Shown here: in pieces, positions 9,284 to 20,800 of the stretch
Layout of the letters: each line of letters begins with the position of its first letter
How positions within the stretch are numbered: position 1 is the stretch's first letter
Translations under genes and position numbers: made by a program
NCBI GenBank assembly: GCA_907163375.1
Contig: CAJQUW010016191.1
Location: forward strand, 1-64,000
From: Prostheceraeus crozeri
Taxonomy: Eukaryota > Platyhelminthes > Polycladida > Euryleptidae
Length of the DNA: 64,000 bases
Reading direction: 5' to 3'
The notes under the pieces: model-generated
Seen by the model: only the letters and a program-made list of their open reading frames with translations
Told to the model about the DNA's origin: nothing
Database searches by the model: none

Positions 9284-9717
9284 TTAAATCCCCTTGTTCA
9301 ATTTCAATTCTAACATAGTATCTAGAAATTGTATTCCTTTTTGGAATTTATACAAAACATATAAACATAATTGTCCACAGTAAGTTGTTCCTGGTTTTTG
9401 AATTTGAAATGTATTATAAATTCCATTTCCAAGTAATTCTTTGACTTCATTTGTAGGTGGAAGTCCGTATGAGTCGAAATAGTAATTGTCACCATTTCTA
9501 TTAGACATAGCTGCTGAACAAAGTGTACTCCTTTTTGATCTGACGTATGGAGATTTGTTACAAAATTCACTTCAGGTACATCTTTTATCAATAGTAATTC
9601 ATCCCTCATCAATATGTGAAAATTCTTTATTCCTAATTGATTAGGAATTTTCTTTAGATCAAAATTCGTAGTTGTTTGCGTTCCATATAATTTTAAGAAC
9701 TCGGTCAGGTCAGTCAT
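9284..9717 (-). pseudogene. Adenain-like cysteine protease, copy A (frameshifted)
   Basis: Start at 9717 (MTDLTEFLKLYG). The capsid-maturation protease of adenovirus-like elements has a His-Asp/Glu-Cys triad. Here the His region (KGVH) is near 9525, the FDSYGLPP segment near 9455, and the nucleophile Cys region (YCGQLCLYVL) near 9350. A frameshift just after the His splits the gene into two overlapping frames. Unlike copy B, the N-terminal part is free of stops. It converges on the integrase gene, with 25 bp between the stop codons. The expected length is about 200 residues and the combined frames fit this. Confidence 0.85.
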
Positions 9718-9722
9718 TTTAA

Positions 9723-10023
9723 ATGAAACAAAAATGCAAATTGTCAACAGCGTTGTCACTTTTCAGTCGCCACGCAAATACGTAGCAATAAATGTTACTA
9801 CTTATTCCGGCATTCATTTTTATATGAAACAGAAATGCAAATTGACAACACCATTGTCACTTTTCAGTCACTACTCAAATAACTAGCAATAAATGTTACT
9901 ACTTATTCCATCATTCATTTTTATATGAAACAGAAATGCAAATTGACAACACCATTGTCACTTTTCAGTCACCACGCAAATAAGTAGCAATAAATGTTAC
10001 TACTTATTACTTATGAAGTAGAA
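9723..10023. repeat. Three tandem copies of a 101-bp unit
   Basis: Units begin at 9723, 9824 and 9925 with ATGAAACARAAATGCAAATT and contain the internal string AGCAATAAATGTTACTACTT. The array starts within 6 bp of the protease start codon. Copy B does not show it at the same place. Confidence 0.9.
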
Positions 10024-10025
10024 TT

Positions 10026-10739
10026 TCACGTTTGCAAGTCTTCTAATTCCTGCGTGAGATCAGTATGTTGCACAGTTTGTTGCACAGTTGGTGAATTAAA
10101 TATGGATTCTGCTATTCTTTGCTGTTCATCCTCTTTTTCACGATCAATAAAATCTTCAAGATGAGCAAAATTCTTCATCACAAAGTGAATGGTTAGAGAA
10201 GAATTGGCTAAGTTTGGATAGTTCTTTGATAGTTTGAACAATTTGATCAATAATGTCACATATGAGCGTGAAAATCTTATTTTGTGGGTCTCATTTAACT
10301 CTTTCACGAATTTTGTATATTTCATATTGGACAATAACTTCAGCCGTTGAACAACTTCACCTTGTAAAACATAGCAGCGTAGAAGATTCCGATGTGTAAT
10401 TTTCTCGAAACCAATGAGTATATTCAATGAAGAGATGCACGATGATGTACTTATAATATCCTTTTTCTCGAGAAATACAAGTAAATTGCTGCTGTCAACA
10501 TCCTTGAATGAATCTCGGATTATTTCAAACACTTCTCTCTTTTTATCTTCTTCGTTTCCACTCGTCTTCTGCTTCTTTCTTAGCGATTCAAGAATAAATT
10601 TTGTTGATATTGTTTTAAAGAAATCAAGATGGTCTGGTGAAATAAGAGGCACAACTTGATCTACGAAGCAACAAAATTCTCTGTCTATTTTGCTGACGGA
10701 AGACATTGCAAATGAAGTCTTACTGCTTACATACGGCAA
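10026..10739 (-). CDS. Unidentified intact 237-residue protein between two tandem repeat arrays
   Basis: An uninterrupted frame near the right tip of copy A; the true start could be 10739 or the internal Met at 10706. The predicted protein is mostly helical, Lys/Glu/Ser-rich, with a Leu-rich C-terminal part (YVTLLIKLFKLSKNYPNL) and an acidic Gln/Thr-rich tail. I recognise no domain. Base composition is less AT-rich than the core viral genes, and copy B has nothing like it. It may be an accessory gene captured by the element, or a piece of another element inserted near the tip. It remains open while nearly all its neighbours are broken. Confidence 0.5.
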   Translation of the reverse strand: MPYVSSKTSFAMSSVSKIDREFCCFVDQVVPLISPDHLDFFKTISTKFILESLRKKQKTSGNEEDKKREVFEIIRDSFKDVDSSNLLVFLEKKDIISTSSCISSLNILIGFEKITHRNLLRCYVLQGEVVQRLKLLSNMKYTKFVKELNETHKIRFSRSYVTLLIKLFKLSKNYPNLANSSLTIHFVMKNFAHLEDFIDREKEDEQQRIAESIFNSPTVQQTVQHTDLTQELEDLQT

Positions 10740-10756
10740 TATATATATTTCACGTC

Positions 10757-11010
10757 TCCCAAGCGCTCAAGTGCGGATAGCTGCTCTTTGTTCTGCAATG
10801 CATTGTTTCATGATTGAGCGTCTCCCAAATGCTCATCTCCGGGTCACAGTTCTTTGTTCTGAAATGCATCGTTTCATGAATATAACAAGCGACTGTTCCC
10901 TACAATTGGGTGTCTTCCAAATGCTCATCTCAGACTCACAGCTCTTTGTTCTGAAATGCTGCGTTTCATAAATACGAGAAGCAGCTGTTCCCCACAATTG
11001 AGTAATCATC
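10757..11010. repeat. Diverged tandem repeat with CTCTTTGTTCTGAAATGC core
   Basis: Three imperfect units of about 95 bp, each with the core GCTCTTTGTTCTGMAATGC followed by TTTCATGA and CCAAATGCTCATCTC. The last unit runs into the membrane-protein gene fragment, marking the point where similarity with copy B stops. Confidence 0.7.
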
Positions 11011-11292
11011 TGAGTGCAAGGCAGTAGCAACAACAGGAATTGTAAGAACGCCAGATGAAATGACAATAGTGAGAGCGCCTAAAGAAAATGTTAACAATAC
11101 TCCAATGCCTTGTTTCACATTCTTAACTCTCGTCCATCTTTTTCTAAATTTATCATAATTATCTAGTCTAAGTAATAATTGGGATTCTTTATCTTTCATG
11201 TATCTGACTCTATCTGCACACTTTGCTTTATCCATTTGTTCCAATATCGGATATAAAGGGGCTGATGGTTCTTTTGTTTTTTCATCTTCCAT
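11000..11292 (-). pseudogene. Membrane-protein gene, 5' part only, copy A
   Basis: About 95 codons match the start of 47949-48671 in copy B: DRVRYMKDKESQLLLRLD, RKRWTRVKNVKQGIG and the hydrophobic segment LTIVISSGVLTIPVVATAL. Similarity stops abruptly there and the frame ends in repeat sequence. Being just inside the terminal hairpin, it looks like the inner end of a long terminal inverted repeat that duplicates the first third of a gene which is complete at the opposite end of the element. A deletion is the alternative. Confidence 0.7.
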
Positions 11293-11600
11293 TTTTAAGC
11301 AACTATTTTTTGTTCATATTCATTTTTTGTAATTATCAATTTTTATTATAAATTTTTATTACATTTGGGTCATAAACATTTTTCCTCATTTTGTATTTTT
11401 ATATTTTCCTATTTTTTTTGTAATTATAAATTATGATTACATTGGGCATCATAAATATTTTTTTTTCATTTGTATTTTTATTACATTTGGTCATAAACAT
11501 TTTTCCTCATTTGTATTTTTATAAATTTAAGGCACTTTCCTATTTTTTTATAAATTTCAGGAGCGTTCCTATTTTTTTATATTTCCATTCGTAGCTATTT
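11293..11600. other. AT-rich subterminal region of copy A
   Basis: Non-coding. It consists of imperfect repeats of TTTTTATTACATTTGGTCAT, CATAAACATTTTTCCTCATT and GCACTTTCCTATTTTTTTAT. Copy B has a different repeat family at the same position (47505-47900). Confidence 0.7.
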
Positions 11601-11650
11601 GGGAGTGTGATCCGGTGCTGAGCGAAGCGTTGCGCCGGATCTCGCACCCT
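11601..11650. repeat. Terminal hairpin of copy A
   Basis: GAGTGTGATCCGG and the imperfect complement CCGGATCTCGCACC enclose TGCTGAGCGAAGCGTTGCG. The reverse complement matches the hairpin at 47425-47490 in copy B, including the adjacent outer TAGTAT. It therefore marks the outer end of the element; Polinton ends usually begin with AG, as here (AGGGTG). Confidence 0.75.
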
Positions 11651-11654
11651 ATAC

Positions 11655-14600
11655 TACTAATAATATGTAACATTATACTACAATTACGATTTTAGGTATC
11701 AATAATATTTGTGATTTGGTAATATCAAATCACATGCTTTTTCGATATCACCATTTTTTGATAATTTTAGTACTTTTATATTGAAATCAATTAAATGAAT
11801 ATTTAAGTTCTGAATTAAAATGAAAAGACTGCAACCGTCTCGGTTTCTTTAAAAATGGTGGGTTAGGAATTTTTTAAAAAGCAGATTTGTGCTCGATTTT
11901 CGGCTGGTCGTCAAACACAGTGGACATATTCGGTTATCTATCATGCCATTGGGTCTTTGCATACTATTCTCATGCCAAAGAATAGGCAAGTGCACTGAGC
12001 AGCACTTTGCCATACATTCAATTTAACAGTTTACTATATCATTACAAAGCAGCAAGACGTCCGGAAAAGCAAATAGTGTGTATGCTGTAAATGTAAACGA
12101 AAACAAAGTATTAAGTCAGAAAAAAACATTTTTAAAAACAACGTTTTAGGCAACCAGAAAAGGCTACGAATGTTAATCGTGCAAAGTTATCTTATTAGCA
12201 AGTCGATCGTAAAGCAAAATAAATAGCCTATAGCCTACTCGTCACTTCATTAGTGGTCGCTGTTGCATAGCGAGCGTCTTTAATGCGGATTTCATGCCCT
12301 TGTATAGTTTTATTAAATTTGTTGAACGTCTTAATGATTATGACTTGCTAAAGCATTGCGACGAGTTATATAAGAAAATAAAGTCATTTCTACAGTGAGG
12401 AAATCGTTGGGTTCTCGGCATGAAAATACATGTTTAATTGAAAAAAAAGCTTAACACGTTTTTTTAAAAAGATGTTCTAAACATATTTTCATTGAATGTA
12501 TCTTTAGTGTCCTTGTATTCGATTGAGGCAGTGTAGGCTTGACCCTTCTATCGCTAAATGAATAAATTCACCATTTACAATGAAGATTAAATTCATATTA
12601 ATCAAAATCCGACAAATTCCTTTTTTAATCGTGAGATATGCAGAGTAAGTGAAATTCGAGATTTGTAGGAACATTTGTATCATGTTCCGATAATACTTCA
12701 AATAATGGTATTGCCTTATAAAATAATAAGTAACACTGAATTTGCATTAAAGAAAGATTACAAAGACATCACTTGTTTAGATAATGTAACTATGTATAGG
12801 TCTGCCAGTTTGCCACCATCAACCCATGAACATGATGTATTTAAGAAAAAAAAAATTTGTGATCATGAAGTGAATTTTAATAATATTGGTGACTCCTTGT
12901 ATTATAAGAAATAGCTGCGTACATAATGCTGAAATAATTTTGAGCAAATTCATGATGCAATAAATCCCTCATCATTGTTGTGCAGTAATCTTTGTACTCT
13001 AGTTGAATTTCTTGCTAAGTAAAAATTCCTGTCAATTCACTTTTTACCCATTGTGAAACTGTGTGCCACAACCTCTCAAAGTGGTGCTGGAAGATGCTAT
13101 ACATCCTCTTAGACATTTTTTTCGTCCCCGAGACTATCGCACTAGAAACAAATGTCCTCTGAGAAAAATGAAAAGTAGAACCCAGCGTTTCTGTAGGAGT
13201 TTTATTAATTAAGTTAGGAGTTCTTAAGGTTTCTCTAGGAGTTTTTCATTCGTTTTTTGTCGATGTATTTATTTTGATTGATTTTTAGTGATGTATGCTA
13301 GATTATTTGCTATGTCGTGATCAACCAACTCCCTGTAATTTTGTACTACATTTTGTAATATGCTCACCGATTTGTGAGACAAAGATTTCATTCATTTCTA
13401 AAGAAGCACATTTCCCCTCTGTGTATTCCGAGATTGCTTTACAAAATTTTATGCGTCAACCCCATTGTACTAAATTGACGTTCGAGAGCCGCTGTACTGC
13501 ATGAGTGAAGCACAGGACTTTTGCAATCCGAGAGGGTTTCGCTTTAAAACCCATTCTCCCCACCTTCCTATACCACGTTCCAGGATGAACGTCGTCTTCA
13601 GAGATCTTCTGCATAAAGAGATGTCTTTCTAAGGCAATAGGTGAGTGGTCCAGAGGCACCGGGCTATAGTCTATGTACAAATGATAAAATTCTAACAAGT
13701 TCCGTTTGCTCTGCGGCATATTCAGTTTCTTCTATTGAATCGTGGATCCAACAGAATCGCAGCTAGCATCGATGGTTGTGATGTCATTGTCATTGTCATC
13801 CGTTTTTTGATCACATGGTCATAAATGTCGTTTGTCATACAGTTCCTTCCACTTATCTACAATAATTCCATCGTCATTTTGACATTTGTTAAAGAAAGCT
13901 GAAACTGGATTTAAAAAATGCAAGACTCGTGCAGATAATCTATAAAATGATATATGCGTATCGTCCATGATCTTTCAGTTGATGGTATAGTTGACCACTT
14001 ACTTGAGGGGTGATCCTTTAAAGCAAAAATGTGCAGTTAAAGAAAACAATTCAGTAGTTTTGGGCGAAAATTTTCATCAGCTCAAAAGTCACTTCACAAG
14101 ACGGGCTCTCGGCGTCCAGCAGCTCCTAACACGATGGTAGCGAAGTGTCACGATGGTTGTGTGATTTTTAGGCTATAGCATCGAAAAAAGCATGGTTTAA
14201 ACATTTTGCAGCCCGTTTTAAGCAGTGTTATAAACAATTTGTCTAAAACACTAACAACCCTGGCTCTCGGTAAACTACATCGAATGATGGTTGGTAGGGT
14301 ATGCTCCTCGTATCCAGTTATTAGGGCGTTATTTGTATTTTAATATATTATAGTATCCGCAGAAATATATTTTCCCTTGAATTACATCGAATGATCCATG
14401 ACAAGTCAATCAAGGAATTAATTTGTCGATCAACTCTTTCTTCGAAGTTTTTGGAGAAGGAATATTGACGAATAAAAACTTAGTAGACCTTCGTTCACAG
14501 TAAATCAATATTCTACGGATGTTTGTAGATGCAGATTTTGTCTTTTGAGTATTCAAAAATAGATGCAGTAGGACAAGTAAATTTTATTTCATATGGATTT

Positions 14601-14766
14601 TTAATTGACTGTAGACAGAATTTTTTGTACATTACTGTCATTTCAGGTAGGCGGCTGTTTAATCAATTGCTTCTTATTACGGTTAAAGTTATATTAAGCG
14701 GATTGAGTGTTCTAATAATTTACTCAAAACGACTTTTTTACGTGATTATACCGGCTCAATTGCTAG
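11655..14766. other. Host intergenic or intronic DNA, no gene supported
   Basis: AT-rich, with frequent stops in all frames. Short open frames (such as 12504-12701, 12675-12914, 13456-13719) show no recognisable domain or splice structure. It contains TATAGCC/GGCTATA strings and no clear repeat boundary. Upstream exons of the host gene could be hidden here or further left; I could not identify any. Confidence 0.6.
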
Positions 14767-14868
14767 TATCTGGAGGCTCAGTGGATTCCTTCTACAAAGT
14801 GGATTCTGCAGGAAACATCAAATATAAACCGACACTATTTGAAAGCATCTGGCAATTTTTTGTTAGTG
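14767..14868 (+). CDS. Host gene exon a
   Basis: Encodes GGSVDSFYKVDSAGNIKY ... SIWQFFVS just before the CH domain. Donor G|GTGAGT at 14869. The acceptor is uncertain: AG at 14765-14766 or 14780-14781, both giving phase 1. The last base completes a Glu codon with the next exon. Confidence 0.55.
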
Positions 14869-17800
14869 GTGAGTTACTTAAAATATTATTAAGTAGTATG
14901 TAAATATGTTTGATATAAATTTTCAGAGTCAAAACGGAAATCGTTGCTTCTTGCTTGGGTTCAGGAAAAACTTCCATTTTTCAATGTGAGCAACTTCACA
15001 ACATGTTGGCGAGATGGTCTTTTGCTCTGTGCCTTACTAGAAGCAGTGAGTCCAGATGCTTGTCCCAATTATGCAGCACTAAAGCCATCTCACAGAGTCA
15101 ACAATTGTCGTCTTGGTTTGAAACTTGCTCAAAGATACCTGCAGCTGCCACAGGTAGGTCAATTAATGAGGGAAATCAAAGACAAAGTGTGAATTTTCAT
15201 CGTGAATTGTTTTAGAAAGCATGAAAGCATTATTGCCATATTGTAGAAGAATATCTGACATTGAGTTTTGTTATTTTAACCAAGTTTAATAGGGGGTCAC
15301 AAACATTAAGCAGCAGGCATCAACCGTTCGTGTACGTTCCCAGCTGTCGTCAACTGATCACAATTTTTTTTATAGCGCACATTTGTTCACTGATGTTCTA
15401 TGACTCTTTCTGTTAGATAGGGACAATTTATTCCCTGCATCCACGATTTGAAGTTTAATATACTTTATGGGATATTTGAAAAAACATAGTTATTTACGTA
15501 TTGGGGTAGAATTCTACCGCAACAATAATTTGTAAAGAATATTACGGACATGTCGAAGAAAATATACTTATCTTTAATTGTATATCTTTTTTCGATTTAT
15601 ATTATCGAAAGTTTCGATTCGAAACCATTAAATTAATCTGAATTTCTTTCACATTGCATCTGAAATTAATCTTTTAAACGGATAATTCGCAAAGAATGGT
15701 AAGTAGGCCTATGCAACAGACGTTGGTATACATGTAGAATCTTACGATTTCTGTGCTAACTAAGCGCTCCTGTAATTACTGTTGTATTATACTAAACGCC
15801 CATGAGTTGAGCAATCACTTGAATATTGCATTGAATCCTTTAATTTTACTACATGTAAACCCAATACTATGACTTTTGTAGAAGAGATACTTAGGCCTTA
15901 GAAAAGCTACTAATCATTGTAGTTTTCCTTCTCTAAATTTGGTTGAGCGAATGTCACTAGGTCTCCGTGCATCTCGTCAATGGCCATTTACGTACCGACT
16001 TATTTATATCAAATAAATATGCTCATTTACAATATAAATACTGTTATATAATTTATATAAATTGTATAGAATTATATAAATACTTATTTTATTCACTCTT
16101 TGACATGAGAAGTCTATGTAAATTGAATCTGTTTTGCGTATTGAACGCTTCCATCAGTAGCAGCAACAGGAAGGTCTATTTATGGAAATAAATGCAATAA
16201 AATACATTTCAAAGCTCATCACCGTGATATGCGTGAATTTGTGGTCACGCCCATTAGTCAACCATTAGTTGTGAACGTTTTCTTCAACTGAAGAAAGCTT
16301 TCCGTTTTGATGACAGCAGATGCCATGATACAATCGACAAATTGAGTCCAGTGCACAACCTTGTCGAATATTTCAATGCTATTCTGACGTCAGTGTAGGC
16401 TACACTCCAGGGCCACATCTGTGGTTGACGAGATGTTGGTTGAATACCATGGCCGAGTTCATTTTCGACGGTACATGCCTGTCAAGCCAGGAAAATTTGG
16501 CATCAAGATTTTTCTGTGTGTTCACAAGGAGACAACGATGCCACTGAAAGACATTGCATATATCGCACAAGAACAACTACCGAGCAACAGCTTCGACCAT
16601 TGGCACATTCCATTGTGATGGGCTTGGTTGAGAATTATTTGGATCATGGAAGATATATCAACTGCTGACAATTTCTTCAACAGCGAAGGTCTTGTGAAGT
16701 TATTGGATCACAATACAACGCATGTTGGTACTGTCAAAAAAATACCCGAATTGTTCTTTCCCGGTCCAAATGCTTATCGGAACGTGTAAAAAGAGATACG
16801 CGTCACGTCACTACTATACCTCGACATTACTCTTTGTTAATTTCGGGATAAACAAAGCGTTCAGTTTTGCTTTTATCATCGATGCCAGATATTGTGACAT
16901 CGTGCTAACAAAACAGAAGGAGGAATCAATAATTTGGACAAACTTGTTCGGTCCTGCGGTTTCAACAGGAAGTGCAGAAGATGGCGTTGCTGTGATTGTG
17001 CTCATAAAATGATGACAAATCAGTCCAATCCATGGAGGATCATTATGAATTCAAAAAGGAATTGGCTTATGAATTACATGTATGTCGATCCCTTATGCAA
17101 AGACGTATCAAATCACCTCGATTGCGTCACGAAATCAAAGAATATCTGGAAAAATTTGAAATTCTAATGAATGCTTCAGCGAGTGTTGCGAAGGCAAGCA
17201 AGCCGGGACGATGCCAGTTTTGTCGCCGTTCAAGTGCTGTCAAAACAAGACAATTGACTTAACAAGACGTTTAACTTCTGATTTGTAAAATGTCGTATTA
17301 GAGATCTAGTTTTGCACTGATATTTAGGACAACAAATCTTTTTCCGTCGAAAAGAGGTGCACCGATCAGATGCATCAATCTAGAGACACTCATTTAAGTG
17401 GACAAAAGTAAACCGAAAAAACATGTAATCAACTCGATTATTGAAGCTAATCTGACTAAAAGCTTCTCCTCACATCAGTAAGAAGCGTATTTGATTGACA
17501 CTTGTCAAAAACTCACGTTGAAGTGAAACTGAAAGTAACTTGCCGTAGGATTGGGCATGGACTTTGGATATCTTTCGGCAAAAACTAGAAATGTGGTAAA
17601 TCGCTTTTGATCATGCAACTTTTTAATGTTTATTGCATGACAGTTGAGATCCTGATTTATTCGATTTCAGAAATGTGGATTTCAGAATGATGCATGAACA
17701 TTTACGACAAATGTTGTGGGTTAAAATGAACCCACTCATATTACATAGCACAACCTTAACATACCAATCCATTATTGTAATTAATGCATACGGAAATATT

Positions 17801-20800
17801 GGTGATATATTTTTGAGTTTAATAAAAGTTAGCTAATATTCATCTCATACTTGATTATTGATCGTTTGTAGGGAATCATTACACCTGAGGAGATGTCATT
17901 TGGCCGGAGTGAAAGCAAGGTCTTCCATCTTGTTCTTATTATTCGACATCAATATGGACGATCCCTCCCACAGCCGTCACATTCAATGCATAGGGAGAAT
18001 TCGATACAGCGAATTATCAATCAATGCTCAGCAATAGGTCAGGGTCTGACGTCAGGGCATGTCAACTGCGCATGTCGATTCTTCATATCCATCCCTTCTC
18101 GTGAATTGCTGGAGCTGGTGGTTTCCATCGTTCATCGATCCAGTGGAATGCAATGCTTCGAGCACATCAAAACAGATATTCCGTCCAAATCAATTGAAGC
18201 TGCCATTCATCCAAATGAAGAAAAGGAATCAGCTTCGAAGATTCCTTTTCACTACGAATTCGTTACTGACTCTCGCATTCAGGTCACGTACGTACCGCGT
18301 GTTGCAGGCAACCATGTAATCTCAATACTGTGGCAGGGTCAACCGATTGCAAAATCTCCCCATCGTGTGCGCATCTTCAACACAGCGCCTGACCACATGA
18401 ATGTAAGTCCATTGATGCATGATCTCTTGAGACCTTTTTCTGCTTTATTAATCGACTGTCAAGTGCCGAGTTCTAGTCCGGCTCTGATAGTGTGACATGA
18501 AATGATTAATGACTGAGATTTTCTCCTCCCTCCTCGAAATAAGCTTCCAATGATAAGTTAGGTTCATTGGTCACGATAATATCTACGCAACTGTCTGTCA
18601 TATTTTCCTGCTTGTATCACAATATATTTCAAAAATGTGCTTAGTTAAGTGTCGCGAAAAGGAATTCGCTAACTTAGTTGTCCTTATAAGCAAGAAAACC
18701 TAGTACTGTCACAAAAATTAATGCGGTGAACATTTTTAATCTAACACATGCGATATCTGCAGGTTACAATTAAGGAAATTAAAAAGGATTTTAGACTATA
18801 AATTGAATAATTGATTGACATAATATTTACTTAATTTAATTTCAAGTTTGCAGTGGCAAATAACAGAAAATTGATCTAGAGCTTTGGAACGTATTGCTTC
18901 CTATTTCATTTACCAGTATAATGTTATACAAATTCCACGTATGCGTAGCATTTGATCACGTGTGACGATTTTAATCTCACTACATTTTATGATTTTGCCA
19001 TATTTTTGTGATGATTACAAATAATCTGATTTCATACTTTTGTAGGCTACTGTATCCTTTATTGTCATAGCCTAAGTTATTACTGCAGTAATCAGAAAAT
19101 AAGTGGTGGCCGTTTAACCCTTCTTCACCCGTGGGATTTTGAGGTTTGAAATTCTGTAGGAGGGGATCCAAGAGCACCCCTTTTAATCATGATGTTCCCA
19201 TAGTTGAATCATTCTGGAAAATTGTGGTACAATATAATCAGCGCATGCTCACTTCAATGGGGGCTAACTTCAATCAGTTTTGCTAACTAGGTCATTTTGT
19301 AATTAAATTTCAATTCTACATTATTAAAAATTACTTCTTGAGTACATGCTCGAAATAGATGGCAGCGATCGGTTTTGATCAGTTATCTCAAGAATAAAGT
19401 TATCGCGTCATAGAATAATGTTGGAAGCATGTTTGATTGCATTGTGATATCCAAACCTTGCTGAATACAGCTCAAACAGAAGTCTTAAAAATGCAAGTAA
19501 ATTGCGAAATCGTGCGGAAAAGTTACAGTAGCTGCTCATCCAAATGAATAAGTTTACCAAGGATGTTGCTTGTGAGGCAAGTCGAATGGGCTCGCGCTCT
19601 TCAGATTTGAATGCTCTGAACTTCGCTATTTGGAACTACCTAAAATCAAAAGCGCAATCAAATTAAGGATAAAAGCATCTTCGCCAGCGCATTGGCATTG
19701 TGGAAGAATGTCGGACTATATAACAATGGAAATCGTGTCATCTCTACTCCGAAAATGAGTGACCGCTTTCAGTTTATGCTTTGACATTAATGGTGCTCTT
19801 ATTAAAAGTGTACGGTAAATACATTGTGTTTTATATTACGTGAACTCTCTTTATCTCTTGGGGCGAATAGGTGGCCTTGAGCTTCCTTCATGCTTTGAGT
19901 TCAACCACAATATTGCTTGTCGACAAAAGTTTAGATACAAGCTAATTAATCAACAAAGCGACCAATTTCTCTATGTTGTGCAATTATTTCGGTCACTCTG
20001 ATATGCTACAGTCGTTCGTGGAAGCAATGTAATTTCAAATTGATGTGTAAATTGATTAATCCATTAAACGCGGTTGTGATTTCTTTTACATATTTCGAAT
20101 TACATTAATCAACATAGCTTGAAACATCACGAAACAGAATATTTTCACATGTAGAATGGATACGAGCCATTTCGGATCGATTTCGAAGATGGCATATATA
20201 TAAATGCCATCGCGTCCTACCACTCCTAAAAAGTGATAAATTTTGGATGTGTTAACAAAAGGCAAAATTGAAGCACTAAACTTTATAAAACTGCAATAAC
20301 AACAATTTGTCTGGTGCGAACATCTTGCTTGTGCATTTAAAATTTCATTTTGCACGTCCATTATTCATGGCAACTGCCTTGATGTACTATTCAGCTGCAT
20401 GTAGGCTACATGTAAATCGAATTCAGATATGAACAATGTATAATTTACAATTTTTGCTTGTAGTTTTACTCAAAAAATAATTTGTGTAATTGATGCATGA
20501 TGTAAAACAGATCTTACAGCAATATATAACAGCCTCTAAAACCCATGCACATACACATGCATTGCACACATGCAGTAATTTTCTCTTTAGTAGGCCTATT
20601 TTGCTCTGTAAAACGACTATCTTGCTTATGCGTGTGTGCTCCACAGTTCATGTCGTCATAAAATAAGTCACCAAATGCGGCATGCTTTAATACACTTGTC
20701 GCACAATCCCACAGCGCATTTCTAGCATTTCGTTCGTGAAAGACATTGAGCCAAGGCGGAGCAGCTGGTTTGGTGTGACTATCCAATGGTTTATAGGCTT

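Larger units (their letters stand above)
1..11654. mobile_element. Maverick/Polinton (adintovirus-like) provirus, copy A, partial and decayed
   Basis: A self-synthesising DNA transposon / integrated virus. Its genes, left to right: DNA polymerase (-), two small genes (-), zinc-finger gene (-), fibre-like coiled coil (+), major capsid and a small helical protein (-), hydrophobic small protein (+), PLA2-integrase (+), protease (-), a 101-bp tandem repeat, an unknown gene (-), a truncated membrane-protein gene (-) and a terminal hairpin at 11601-11650. Polymerase, integrase, protease and capsid genes together define Polintons. The left end lies outside the window. Most long genes are broken, so it cannot be autonomous. 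The right tip resembles the left tip of copy B, suggesting terminal inverted repeats of about 650 bp that include the 5' part of the membrane-protein gene. Confidence 0.93.

Noticed and set aside
9723-10023. 101-bp repeats as a CRISPR array
   Set aside because: The units are contiguous tandem copies without unique spacers, in a eukaryotic context.
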